This document shows, piece after piece, positions 27,244 through 37,200 of a stretch of DNA of 64,000 nt. This stretch comes from Rhizobium leucaenae USDA 9039 (GTDB taxonomy: Bacteria > Pseudomonadota > Alphaproteobacteria > Rhizobiales > Rhizobiaceae). The number at the start of each line of letters is the position of its first letter. The stretch's first letter is position 1. The DNA is taken from assembly GCF_000426285.1 (NCBI RefSeq), contig NZ_AUFB01000010.1, positions 150,709-214,708 on the forward strand, written 5' to 3'. A model generated the notes under the pieces. It searched no databases. It was not told the origin of the DNA and was given only the letters and a program-made list of their open reading frames with translations. Both the position numbers and the translations under genes were made by a program.

Positions 27244-28874
27244 AATTCGGTGATTTTGCCACAGCGGAAGCCGAAGGCGCCGTGCTTGCGCATTCCATCC
27301 GATTGTCCGATGGCAGCCTCGCCAAGGGGCATGTGCTTGACCGCGCCGATCTCGATCGCCTCGCTGCGGCCAATATCGTCCATGTCACCGCCGCCAAAAT
27401 CGAGCCTGACGATCTTATGGAAAATGAGGCCGCGACGCGATTGGCGCGGGCGATTGCCCCGGATCATCTGACGTTTTCCGAAGCGGCGACGGGGCGCGTC
27501 AATGTTCATAGCGCAGTCGATGGCCTGTTCGTTGCGAACCGCGCCGCCGTCGACCGGCTGAACAGTGTCGATCCGGCCATCACGCTTGCCTGTCTTGCCG
27601 ATCATGTGCCGGTGCGTCACGGCGATATGGTGGCGACCTTCAAGATCATTCCGCTGGCAGTTTCAGGCGAGAAGGTTGCTGCGGGCGCCGACATCCTGCA
27701 GCAGACGACTGTTTTCGAGGTCAAGCCATTCAAGCCGCATGCGGTATCGCTGGTCGCGACCGAACTGCCGTCACTGAAGACCTCGGTGATGGACAAGACA
27801 GCGCGTATTCTTTCGCAACGGCTGCAGCTTGCCGGCAGCACGCTCGAGAGGGAAGAGCGAGTGGCACACCGCGCGCCCGATGTAGCGGAAGCGATCGGCA
27901 AGGCGTTGCAGGCAGCGGATCAATCGTCGAAGCTCGTCATCGTTTTTGGTGCGTCTGCAGTGATCGATGCGGGCGATGTGATCCCCGAGGCAATCCGGCT
28001 TGCGGGCGGCCAGGTGATTCAGGTCGGCATGCCGGTCGATCCCGGCAATCTGCTGGTGCTTGGCAGGGTGGGCGATGTCCATGTCGTGGGGGCACCCGGC
28101 TGCGCCCGCAGTCCGAAGGAAAACGGTTTCGACTGGGTGCTGGATCGTATCCTTGCCGGCGAAAAACCGACGCCGCAGGAGATCAGCGGCATGGGTGTCG
28201 GGGGGCTTCTCATGGAAATACAGTCGCGGCCAAGACCGCGCGATATCGCCGTCAAACCGCAAGCGCAGATTTCCGTCGCCGTCGTGCTTCTTGCCGCCGG
28301 TAAAGCGCGCCGCATGGGCGAGGGTGGGCCGCACAAGCTATTGGCGGAATTCGACGGCATACCTCTCGTGCGGCGCTCGGCCATGACCGCCTTGGCAGGC
28401 GTAGGCTCGGCCGTCGTTGCCGTCACCGGTCATCGCCACGGGGAAATCGTACAGGCACTAGCCGGTCTGGCGATCGAGCGGGTGCACAATCCCGACTATG
28501 TGTCCGGTATGGCGAGCTCACTGGTCGCCGGCATCAGCGCGCCGGTCGCGCAACGCGCCGACGGCGTCCTGGTCATGCTCGCCGACATGCCGGGTGTGAC
28601 CAGCGACGACCTCAAGACCTTGATTGCGGCCTTCCGCAAGGCAAATGGGCAGGCGATCGTCCGTGCCGTGTCGCGCGGCAAACGCGGCAATCCCGTCATC
28701 CTGCCACGCGCCGTGTTCGACGCCGTGATGCGGCTTGAGGGCGATGTCGGCGCGCGGCATATTATCGAAACTGCGGGGCTTCCCGTCATCGATGTCGACA
28801 TCGGCGATGCAGCCCATCTTGATGTGGATACGCCCGACGCCGTAATAGCCGCCGGTGGCATTTTGAAGGGGTAG
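27240..28874 (+). CDS. Molybdopterin-binding and MocA-type nucleotidyltransferase fusion
   Basis: The 544-residue fusion has two parts. Residues ~1-330 resemble the MoeA/MogA molybdopterin-binding fold (VFGASAVIDAGDVIPEAI, then GAPGCARSPKENGFD). Residues ~345-540 are a MobA/MocA-like nucleotidyltransferase, starting with VVLLAAGKARRMG and containing VMLADMPGV. MocA enzymes transfer CMP to the cofactor, producing the MCD form used by xanthine dehydrogenase-family enzymes. It is the last coupled gene of the cluster that starts with the MoxR ATPase, which fits one molybdoenzyme maturation pathway. Confidence 0.88.
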   Translation: MKFGDFATAEAEGAVLAHSIRLSDGSLAKGHVLDRADLDRLAAANIVHVTAAKIEPDDLMENEAATRLARAIAPDHLTFSEAATGRVNVHSAVDGLFVANRAAVDRLNSVDPAITLACLADHVPVRHGDMVATFKIIPLAVSGEKVAAGADILQQTTVFEVKPFKPHAVSLVATELPSLKTSVMDKTARILSQRLQLAGSTLEREERVAHRAPDVAEAIGKALQAADQSSKLVIVFGASAVIDAGDVIPEAIRLAGGQVIQVGMPVDPGNLLVLGRVGDVHVVGAPGCARSPKENGFDWVLDRILAGEKPTPQEISGMGVGGLLMEIQSRPRPRDIAVKPQAQISVAVVLLAAGKARRMGEGGPHKLLAEFDGIPLVRRSAMTALAGVGSAVVAVTGHRHGEIVQALAGLAIERVHNPDYVSGMASSLVAGISAPVAQRADGVLVMLADMPGVTSDDLKTLIAAFRKANGQAIVRAVSRGKRGNPVILPRAVFDAVMRLEGDVGARHIIETAGLPVIDVDIGDAAHLDVDTPDAVIAAGGILKG

Positions 28875-28877
28875 GGG

Positions 28878-29198
28878 ATGGACAATATCGAGATCGAAGA
28901 GATGTTCCAGGCGCTCGGCCCGGTGACGATCAAGCGTATGTTCGGAGGCAAGGGCGTCTATCACATGGGTCGTATCGTCGCCGTCGAAGTAAGCGACGAG
29001 ATGTTGCTGAAGGCAGACGACGTCAGCGCGCCGCAATTCGAAGCGGCGGGCGCCCGGCGTTGGGCCTATGAGGGGAAGAAAGGCAAACCCGTCAACATGC
29101 CCTACTGGTCGATCCCGGACGATGCTTTCGACGATCCGGATATCATGGCTCGCTGGGTCAGGCTTGCTTACGAGGCCGCGGTGCGGGCGGAGAAATAG
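28878..29198 (+). CDS. TfoX/Sxy N-terminal domain protein
   Basis: The 106-residue protein matches the TfoX N-terminal domain (ALGPVTIKRMFGGKGVYHMGRIVAVEV). In gammaproteobacteria TfoX/Sxy helps induce competence, but single-domain versions in rhizobia have no known role. It begins 4 bp after the molybdopterin fusion gene and may ride on that transcript. It ends against the Nudix gene with a 3-bp gap, convergent. Confidence 0.87.
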   Translation: MDNIEIEEMFQALGPVTIKRMFGGKGVYHMGRIVAVEVSDEMLLKADDVSAPQFEAAGARRWAYEGKKGKPVNMPYWSIPDDAFDDPDIMARWVRLAYEAAVRAEK

Positions 29199-29201
29199 AG
29201 T

Positions 29202-29639
29202 TCAGCGAAAATCATCTTCGCTTAGATGCGCGATCGCAGCTTGCGCAAAGGCCGAAAGCGGCTGCGGCAGTTCGTTGCGGCCGAACCAGCCGAAATCGGA
29301 GAGCTTGTCAGGCTCCATCAGACGCGGTTCGCCGGAAAAGTTACTGGTGATGTAGATCAAAGAAATCCAGTGCTGGCGATCGGCTTCGACGATAGCCTCT
29401 GTCGTGCAGAGATAATCGATCCTACCGATGGAAAGGCCGCTTTCTTCTTCCGCCTCGCGAATAGCCGCGTCCGCGGCCCGCTCCATGTGGTCGACTTTAC
29501 CGCCGACGATGCTCCAAAAGCCGGCTTCCGGCGCTTTCAAACGCTTATAGAGCAGCAGCTTCCCGTCTCGCAAAATTGCGAGACCGGTTCCTAATCCTGG
29601 GAAATCGATGCCGGGTTTCCCCATGCGCAGCGGGCCCAT
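29202..29639 (-). CDS. Nudix hydrolase
   Basis: The 145-residue protein has the Nudix box GGKVDHMERAADAAIREAEEE with the G-x5-E-x7-REUxEE pattern intact, so it should hydrolyse a nucleoside diphosphate linked to another group. The substrate is not determined. Its ATG overlaps the stop codon of the upstream RNA helicase gene by one base (TGATG), implying translational coupling. Confidence 0.9.
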   Translation of the reverse strand: MGPLRMGKPGIDFPGLGTGLAILRDGKLLLYKRLKAPEAGFWSIVGGKVDHMERAADAAIREAEEESGLSIGRIDYLCTTEAIVEADRQHWISLIYITSNFSGEPRLMEPDKLSDFGWFGRNELPQPLSAFAQAAIAHLSEDDFR

Positions 29640-31156
29640 CAGGCCTTGGCGTTGGCAACAATCAGCATGAAAGCGGGGATGTCGTCGCCGAAGCCGACCG
29701 GTGTCGGGCCGTCGTCCTGATCGCGGTAGCGATTGCGGCGCTCGCGGTTGTCGTCGTTGGCAGCAGGGAAAGGCCGGTGATTGTTGCGAGAACCGTTATG
29801 GGACTTGTTGTTGTTCTCAGACTTGCGCTCGTTTCTCACGCTTTCGGCCTTTGCTGGTGCTGCTTCGATCACGTCAACGCCATTATCCTCGACGTCGATA
29901 TCAGATTTATGACTCGAGGCACTCCGGCCTCCGCGGCTGCGATCGCGATCGCGGCCTCTGCCCTTGGAATCCCGGCGACGGGAAGAACGGTCGTCGTCCC
30001 GGCTTTCTTCAGCGGGGGGCAAGGCCGACAGATCGCCATTCAGCCATTCGACATCTTCGCCGATCAGCTTTTCGATCGCATCGGCATGTTTTGTGTCGCG
30101 CTTCGTCACGATGGTGAAGGCGGCACCCGAGCGACCGGCACGGCCGGTGCGGCCGATGCGGTGGACATAATCTTCCGAATGGATCGGAACATCGAAATTG
30201 AAGACGTGGCCAACGTCGGGAAGATCGAGGCCGCGCGCCGCAACATCGGAAGCGACGAGAAGCTGGATGTTGCCGTCACGGAAGTTCTGCAGCATGGTCG
30301 TGCGCGAACGCTGATCCATATCGCCGTGCAGTGCGCCAACCGAGAAGCCGTGGCGTTCCAGCGAACGGAAGAGATCTGCGACATCTTTCTTGCGGTTGCA
30401 GAAGATGATGGCGTTCTTCAAATCGGTCTGGGAGCGAATGAGATCGCGTAACGTGGCGCGCTTCTCGTAATCCTTGCCGTGCGAGGCGACGAAACGCTGC
30501 GTGACCGTCTTTGCCGTCGAAGCAGGCTTGGCGACTTCGACACGTTCCGGATTTTGCAGGAAGCGGTCTGCCAGCTTCTGGATTTCGCCCGGCATGGTGG
30601 CCGAGAAGAAAAGCGTCTGGCGCGTGAACGGAATGAGCTTGGCGATGCGCTCGATATCGGGGATGAAGCCCATGTCGAGCATGCGGTCGGCTTCATCGAT
30701 GACGAAGATTTCGACGGCGCTCATCAACAGCTTGCCGCGCTCGAAATGGTCGAGCAGGCGGCCGGGCGTGCAGATCAGCACATCGGCGCCGCGCTCCAGC
30801 TTGCGGTCCTGGTCTTCGAAGGAAACGCCGCCGATCAGCAATGCAATGTTCAGGCGATGATTCTTGCCATATTTCTCGAAGTTCTCCGCGACCTGCGCGG
30901 CGAGTTCGCGCGTCGGCTCGAGGATCAGCGTGCGCGGCATGCGCGCACGGGCACGACCCTTTTCGAGGAGCGTCAGCATCGGCAGAACGAAGGAGGCAGT
31001 CTTGCCGGTACCCGTCTGGGCGATCCCGCAGATATCGCGGCGCTGCAACGCAAAGGGAATTGCGCCGGCTTGGATCGGAGTCGGTGTGGTGTAGCCCGCG
31101 TCTGTTACCGCGGATAGGACTTTTTGGCTCAGGCCAAGGTCAGCAAATGTTGTCAA
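29639..31156 (-). CDS. rhlE: DEAD-box RNA helicase, RhlE type
   Basis: The protein of about 505 residues has all helicase motifs: [23 protein letters not shown] ([10 protein letters not shown]), SAT, and HRIGRTGR in the second domain. It unwinds short RNA duplexes in ribosome assembly or mRNA decay. The C-terminal ~120 residues are disordered, with Arg/Ser/Asp-rich repeats and an Asn-rich stretch, likely for RNA contact. I place the start at TTG 31156 ([10 protein letters not shown]); ATG 31216 adds 20 unconserved residues. The stop overlaps the Nudix gene start. Confidence 0.92.
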   Translation of the reverse strand: MTTFADLGLSQKVLSAVTDAGYTTPTPIQAGAIPFALQRRDICGIAQTGTGKTASFVLPMLTLLEKGRARARMPRTLILEPTRELAAQVAENFEKYGKNHRLNIALLIGGVSFEDQDRKLERGADVLICTPGRLLDHFERGKLLMSAVEIFVIDEADRMLDMGFIPDIERIAKLIPFTRQTLFFSATMPGEIQKLADRFLQNPERVEVAKPASTAKTVTQRFVASHGKDYEKRATLRDLIRSQTDLKNAIIFCNRKKDVADLFRSLERHGFSVGALHGDMDQRSRTTMLQNFRDGNIQLLVASDVAARGLDLPDVGHVFNFDVPIHSEDYVHRIGRTGRAGRSGAAFTIVTKRDTKHADAIEKLIGEDVEWLNGDLSALPPAEESRDDDRSSRRRDSKGRGRDRDRSRGGRSASSHKSDIDVEDNGVDVIEAAPAKAESVRNERKSENNNKSHNGSRNNHRPFPAANDDNRERRNRYRDQDDGPTPVGFGDDIPAFMLIVANAKA

Positions 31157-31339
31157 AGGGAAAACTATTTCCGTTCCGGTTCGGTCGAACACTCGTGAGT
31201 CGACATGCCCTAGCATGCCGCAATGCAGCGCGACATAGAACCAAATACCCGCGAAGTCAAGGAAAGCGGGTGGTTCAGAAAGCTTCAGACCAATAGATAA
31301 CGCAATTTTTAGATTAGCGCCACCTTTGTTGCTCGTTTG

Positions 31340-32704
31340 TCACAATTCTCGCGGTGAAATTGTCCCTAGCCCATTGATATAACTTGCGAGCTTCGCGCCT
31401 GCATTGATGAAATACATCGGGTCGATCGCGCGGCCGTTTTCACGCACTTCATAGTGAAGATGCGTCCCGGTCGAACGTCCCGTGCTGCCGGCAAGACCGA
31501 GGGCGTCGCCGCTCTTGACCGTATCGCCGACCTTGACCAGCACTTCTTCCATATGACCGTAACGCGTCGAAATGCCATCACCATGATCGATCTCGACCAT
31601 GTTGCCGTAACCGCCCGTCCAGCCGGCGGAAACGACCTTGCCCGGCGCCGTCGCCTTGACCTTTTCGCCCGGGCTGAAGTGGAAATCAGTCCCGGTATGA
31701 AGCGCCAGCTTGCCGAAGAACGGATCCTTGCGATTGCCAAAGGGGCTTGTGATCAGCTTGCCCGGCGCGGGATTGCGGAAGGGCAGGCTTTCGGCTGCGC
31801 CGCGCACCGTCTCAAGGCGCGTCAGTGCCGTATCCAGATCGGCCATGGACTGATCGAATTGATCGACATTTTCCGGGGCGACATAAGGGCCGCCGACGCC
31901 CCCATCATCATTTTTGGTGATGTCATTCTTGCTCGCGGCACTGGCTATTGCGGTTGGAACCTTGACGCCGACATTCTGCATGATCGATTGGATCTCATCG
32001 GCAGTTTCCGAAGCGCCGGAGGTCAGATGCCGAACGCGAGTCAGTTGATCCTGTTCGATATGTTTCAGCGACAATGTAACCTTCGAGAATACCCGATCGG
32101 CCCGGTCTGCAACGGTTTCAGGGGCGGGCACATAGGCGAGGGTGGAGTTGTCGGGGGTCGCGTCGGCGGGCTTGCCGCTCGACAGAAGCGTCTCGATCGA
32201 CTTAAGCCCTCCCGTCAGTTCCGCGTGATCACCCTTGTTGGCGTGATCGCCTTTGGCGACCGCACTTGCATCTCCAGGCGCATCCTTGTTCATCAGGCCG
32301 GAACTCTCGGCGCGGTCAAGCAGTGCATCCAGCTTGCCGTGGCGCGATGACAGGGCCTGCTGCTGCTCCATCAGCTTGTCCACTTTTTCCTCGACGACCT
32401 GCTGGTCGAGCAGTTGGCGCGACGTAACGCGGTCGACCTGGGCGCGCAGCGCCGCAATGCGATCCTCATAGTCATATTGCATGCGCGCCTGCCGGGCCAT
32501 GGTGGCGCCGATCAAGTCGTCGCGCAGGACGAGATAGGATGTCGCGAGGAGATAGCCGATGGAAAAGACGCCGATGAGGCAAACGACAAGCGCCGCCATC
32601 CACGGGCGCACGGTCATGTGGCGCACTGTATCGCCGCTCGCCACGATAATGGTGTGCTGCCGTTTTTGTTTGCCGAAAACCCGGTTCTGAGGCTTGGCTG
32701 TCAC
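31340..32704 (-). CDS. M23 family murein peptidase (LytM domain)
   Basis: The 454-residue protein has one N-terminal membrane helix (about 35-58) and a coiled coil (about 75-140). A C-terminal LytM/M23 zinc peptidase domain has HTGTDF as the first ligand pair and the HLHYEVR HxH motif near residue 410. It should cut peptidoglycan cross-links in the periplasm, or act as a scaffold like EnvC/NlpD if inactive; the visible ligands suggest activity. The coiled coil resembles septal and envelope hydrolases. Confidence 0.9.
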   Translation of the reverse strand: MTAKPQNRVFGKQKRQHTIIVASGDTVRHMTVRPWMAALVVCLIGVFSIGYLLATSYLVLRDDLIGATMARQARMQYDYEDRIAALRAQVDRVTSRQLLDQQVVEEKVDKLMEQQQALSSRHGKLDALLDRAESSGLMNKDAPGDASAVAKGDHANKGDHAELTGGLKSIETLLSSGKPADATPDNSTLAYVPAPETVADRADRVFSKVTLSLKHIEQDQLTRVRHLTSGASETADEIQSIMQNVGVKVPTAIASAASKNDITKNDDGGVGGPYVAPENVDQFDQSMADLDTALTRLETVRGAAESLPFRNPAPGKLITSPFGNRKDPFFGKLALHTGTDFHFSPGEKVKATAPGKVVSAGWTGGYGNMVEIDHGDGISTRYGHMEEVLVKVGDTVKSGDALGLAGSTGRSTGTHLHYEVRENGRAIDPMYFINAGAKLASYINGLGTISPREL

Positions 32705-32820
32705 CGAGAATCTCCCAATCGATGCGCATCGGCATCCACTGAGGACTACACGGAATTATGGTTAACGATTACTTTCCGTCCTACCCCTAGAAAACAGAAA
32801 AACTCTTATAATTTAGTATG

Positions 32821-33645
32821 TTATGAATTACTTTTAGACGTAAGCGTCAGGCCGGCTTCGGCGCGGGCAATGTCATTGAACGGCGCCTTCAGCGAACCGC
32901 GGAAATTTGCGCGCACCAAATCCTGGAACGTTCGGGCCGGATCGCGCCGTTCACGGGCGCATAGAAAACGGAACCATTTGGCGCCGACGGCGACATGGCC
33001 CTTCTCATCATTATAGATGACATCGAGGACGGCGGCGCTCTCCATGTCGCCCGTCTCGCGCATTTTTACCTGTAGCGCCGGCGTGACGTCGAGACCGCGG
33101 GCTTCTAGAATGAGCGGAACGACGGCGAGACGAGCGGTGAGGTCGTTGCGGGTTGCGTGCGCGGCCTGCCACAGGCCGTCATGGGCAGGCAGGTCGCCAT
33201 AGTCGGCGCCAAGATCGCGCAGACGCGTCCGCACCATGCGGAAATGCTTCGCCTCCTCGAAAGCAACCTGCATCCAGCCGTCGAAAAAGGAATTGGGCAC
33301 CGGTTCGGTGGCGAAGCGCGCGACGATGTCGAGCGCCAGATCGACAGCATTGAGTTCGATATGGGCGATGGCATGCAGCAGCGCGATGCGGCCTTTGACC
33401 GTGTGCAGCGAGCGCTTCTCCATGTGCTTCGGCGGTACCAGCTCCGGCCTTTCCGGTCGGCCGGGGCGATCGGCCAGTGCCGGGTCAAGCGGCGAGCGCA
33501 GCGACAGGGTGCGCGCGAACCAGCGCGTTGCCGATTCCTGGGCAAGCGCCGTCTTGCGGTCGAGATCGGCCGAGCGGATGGCGGCGACAGCGCCGCCGCG
33601 CAGCGAGGTGATGGTCTCGATTTCCGCCGGCATGGCGATGGGCAT
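32821..33645 (-). CDS. DUF455 ferritin-like protein
   Basis: The 274-residue helical protein matches DUF455, a ferritin-like family with conserved Glu/His pairs (HIELNAVDLALD, FEEAKHFRMVRTRLRDLG, NDEKGHVAVGAKWF) that could bind a di-iron centre. The function is not established. Its ATG overlaps the stop of the bcp gene by one base (TGATG), so the two are coupled; peroxide defence or metal handling is a reasonable but unproven link. Confidence 0.88.
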   Translation of the reverse strand: MPIAMPAEIETITSLRGGAVAAIRSADLDRKTALAQESATRWFARTLSLRSPLDPALADRPGRPERPELVPPKHMEKRSLHTVKGRIALLHAIAHIELNAVDLALDIVARFATEPVPNSFFDGWMQVAFEEAKHFRMVRTRLRDLGADYGDLPAHDGLWQAAHATRNDLTARLAVVPLILEARGLDVTPALQVKMRETGDMESAAVLDVIYNDEKGHVAVGAKWFRFLCARERRDPARTFQDLVRANFRGSLKAPFNDIARAEAGLTLTSKSNS

Positions 33646-34127
33646 CAGAGTTCCTTGACGGCGGCCAGAACCTCTTCGGCATGGCCGGTCACTTTGACCT
33701 TACTCCAAATCCTCGCGATCCTGCCGTCCGCCTCTATGAGGAAGGTCGAGCGCACGACGCCCATGAAGGTCCTGCCATACATGCTCTTTTCCCGCCAGAC
33801 GCCATAGGCTTCCGCGGCGGTCTTCTCCTCGTCTGAGGCGAGGGGCACGGATAGGGCATGCTTCTTCACGAATTTGTCGTGGCTTTTGACCGAATCCGGC
33901 GACACGCCGAGGATGGCTGCGCCGGCCTTTTCGAACTCCGCCGCAAGCGCGGTAAAGGAGATTGATTCGGCGGTGCAGGCAGTCGTATCGTCCTTGGGAT
34001 AAAAGAACAGCACCAACGGCTTGCCGGCAAAATCGGTGAGGCGCACACGGCCACCGCCGTCGCGCGGAAGATCGAAATCCGGCGCTCTGTCGCCGATGCC
34101 CAATTCAACCACAGAGATTTCGGTCAC
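33645..34127 (-). CDS. bcp: Peroxiredoxin, Bcp family
   Basis: This 160-residue thiol peroxidase reduces peroxides. It starts IGDRAPDFDLPRDGGG and has the peroxidatic Cys in KDDTTACTAES. The usual Pro-Gly before Cys is replaced by Thr-Ala, and the resolving cysteine expected five residues later is absent (SISFT), so it is probably a one-Cys enzyme using an external thiol. It is divergent from the large AsmA-like gene and coupled to the DUF455 gene. Confidence 0.92.
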   Translation of the reverse strand: MTEISVVELGIGDRAPDFDLPRDGGGRVRLTDFAGKPLVLFFYPKDDTTACTAESISFTALAAEFEKAGAAILGVSPDSVKSHDKFVKKHALSVPLASDEEKTAAEAYGVWREKSMYGRTFMGVVRSTFLIEADGRIARIWSKVKVTGHAEEVLAAVKEL

Positions 34128-34257
34128 GGGAAAACCTTTCTTTTGCCGGGATTTTGGATGACACTAAATACCAGCCATATATACTGGACCGGTATGCCGT
34201 CCACATCGGACGCAGCGTCACCAACAAAATTGCAAAAAACGAAAGGGACGCACGGGA

Positions 34258-37200
34258 GTGATCCGAGGCGAAAAGATTATATTCCGCAAGAAGGATCTCG
34301 TCTCGCTCGACCATTTGCCTTCCGCTCAGGTCGACGATCCTATGATCGTGCATGTCCCTGAACGCAAACGGCGTAAGCGCTCGCATGTCTGGCATGTCTG
34401 CCGCATCACCCTTGTCTTCATTGCCTTTCTCGCCCTGATCGCCGGCGCAGTCATCGCGACGATCGAGGGCGGCATTTTCGATGAGCCCCTGTCACAGAAG
34501 GCGCAGCTAGCCCTCGATCGGGCGATCGGCCCGCGCTACAAGGCGGAAGTCGGCTCGACCGTGGTCCGTTTCACGCCCACCTTGCGGCTGGAGCTGGAAG
34601 CCCGCAACGTCAATGTAGTCGACCAGGAAAGCGGCAAGCACCTGTCGACCATGTCGGCGGTAAGCATGGTGCTCGATCCGCTGGCGCTTGTCGAAGGCCG
34701 TGTCGAAGTGGCCAGTGTGGCAGCGCAGGGCATCGCGCTCGACACGTCGCTGCTGCCGCAAGGCGATCCCGTCGACCTGACGGCGCTGCGCGTCGATGGG
34801 CTGCCGAAAGCGCTCAAATCAGCCTTCGACAATCTCGATTTCCTCGAACGTTTCGTCGAGCGCGGCGGCACGAATTCGGTGCGCATTTCCGGCTTTGCCG
34901 TCAAGCTGGCACGTCAGGAGGGCGGCGAACCGATTTCGCTGGTGGTCGACAGCCTCACCTTCGAGCGCAGCGGACCGTCATCGCTGCACCTTTACGGAAA
35001 GGTCGCCGTCAACGGCTCCATCGCCACACTTGATGTCGTTGCCGATCAACCGGAGGCCGGCCGCAGCTCTTCGCTTATCGCAAAGGTCACCAATCTCGAC
35101 CTGAAGCCGCTGACGATGGCCTATGATCAGAACGGCACGCCGCGCCAAGGCCTCATGAGTTTCGCGGGAATGACGGTGACCGCCATTCGTGGCGGTTCGG
35201 GCACTTATCCGAAGCTCAGCGCCTCCATCGATGTCCAGCCCGGGACGCTCTATATGGACCGCGACCCGCAAGAACTGACGCGGGCCAACATCAATCTCGC
35301 CTATAACTTCGATCACCAAACGCTTGAGATCGCGCCGTCGAAAGCTCAGTTCGTCGGCACTATGGTGCCATTCTCCGGCGCGCTGATCGACCTCGACCGG
35401 ATCGACGCCAATGCCGGCAAGGGCTTTGGCATCGATTTCCTGATCCGCGGCGGCACGGCGGCATCCGCTATTTCGGGCGAACAGGCGGTCAGCTTCGACG
35501 GGCAGGCGACGGGGCGTTTCCTGGCAGCGACCAAGGAATTGCAGTTCGAAAATCTCGGCATCTCGACGCCGCTCGGTGCGCTGTTCGGCTCTCTGCACTT
35601 GAAGCTTGGAGACAGCTCGCCGGAGATCAGCTTCGGCGGTCGCGCCGACAAGCTCGATACGACCGCGATCAAGCAGCTTTGGCCATTCTGGATGGCTTCG
35701 AAACCCCGGGCCTGGGTGGAAAAAAACCTCTTCGGCGGCACGGTGACTAACGGGGCTATTTCAGTCTTCATTCCCGCCGGACGATTGGCGGAGGCGGCAA
35801 AGACCGGCAAGCTGCAACTCGGCAAGAACGAACTGCATATCGCCTTCGATATAGACGACGCGCGCCTCGATGTGCCCGGCGAAATTCCGCCGATCCGCGA
35901 TACCAGGGCGCATTTCGATCTGACCGGCCCGACCATGAGCGTCGATATTGCGAGCGGCACTTCCTATTTCCCGACCGGCCGTTCCGTGACGCTGACCAAC
36001 AGCAATTTCTCGATCCCTTCGGCCTATGACAAGCCGCTGATGGCTGAACTCAAGCTGGAAATATCCGGCTCGGGCGATTCGATCGGCGAGCTGTTGACCT
36101 ATAAGCCGCTGGAAGTGCTGCAGCGAACCGAATTCAAGCCGGAGAATTTCAACGGCAAAATCGTCGCCAAGGTGGACGCGGCAATCGGCCTGATCAGCGA
36201 CCAAAAGCCGCCGCCGCCGGTCTGGAAGGCGAACCTGCAGCTCGATGACGTCGATCTGCTGAAGCCGATGAACAATCGCAAGATTTCCAATCTTACCGGT
36301 GAGATCGATGCCGATCCCCAGTCCGTGCATCTGGATGCCCAGGCGCAGATCGATGGCATTCCTGCACAGATCGATATGGTGGAACCAACGGACGGCAAAT
36401 CAACAGTCAAACGCAGCCGCGTGATCACTGCGACGCTCACCGATGCCCAGCGCAACAGCGTCATGCCGGGCCTCAACGATATTATCGACGGCCCGATCAA
36501 GATAGAACTCACGCGCATCGATGACGACCGCCAGGGCGTCAAGGTCGACCTCGCCAAAGCGGCTTTGACGGTGCCGTGGGTCGGCTGGTCGAAGGGCAGC
36601 GGCATTCCCGCCAGCGCCCAATTCGAGGCTTCCGGGCCGGATAGTCAGACGGCGCTGAAAAATTTCGTCCTCAAAGGCGACGGCTTCGGCGTCAGCGGCG
36701 ATCTCGTCGTCAGCAAAGGTGGCCTGTCTTCGGCAAGTTTCGACAGCGTCAAGCTTTCCGCACTCGATGATTTCGCTCTGTCGATCAAGCATGGCAGAAA
36801 TGGCAATTACGATATCTCCGTCGCCGGCAACTCGGCCGATCTTCGGCCAGTCCTGGCGCGATTGAAGACATCGTCAAGCGGCAAAGGCGACGACAAGGAT
36901 GATTCGACCGGCGCAACGATCCGCGCCAATCTGGACAAGGTCGTCGGTTTTAACGATGAGGCGATCGGGAATCTCAAGGGTGTCTATTCCGTCGCTGGCG
37001 GCCGTACCATAGCTGCGGATTTCTCCGGCCTCACGCGCAGCGGCGAGGCTGTCGTCAGCCAGATGAGCAAGGGCGGAGACGGCGGGACTATTCGCATCAC
37101 CAGCGGCGATGCCGGCGCAGTAGCGCGTTTTGCTGATCTCTACAAGCATCTGCAGGGCGGCCTGCTCAATCTGTCGCTACGCTCCACGGGGACGGACGCC

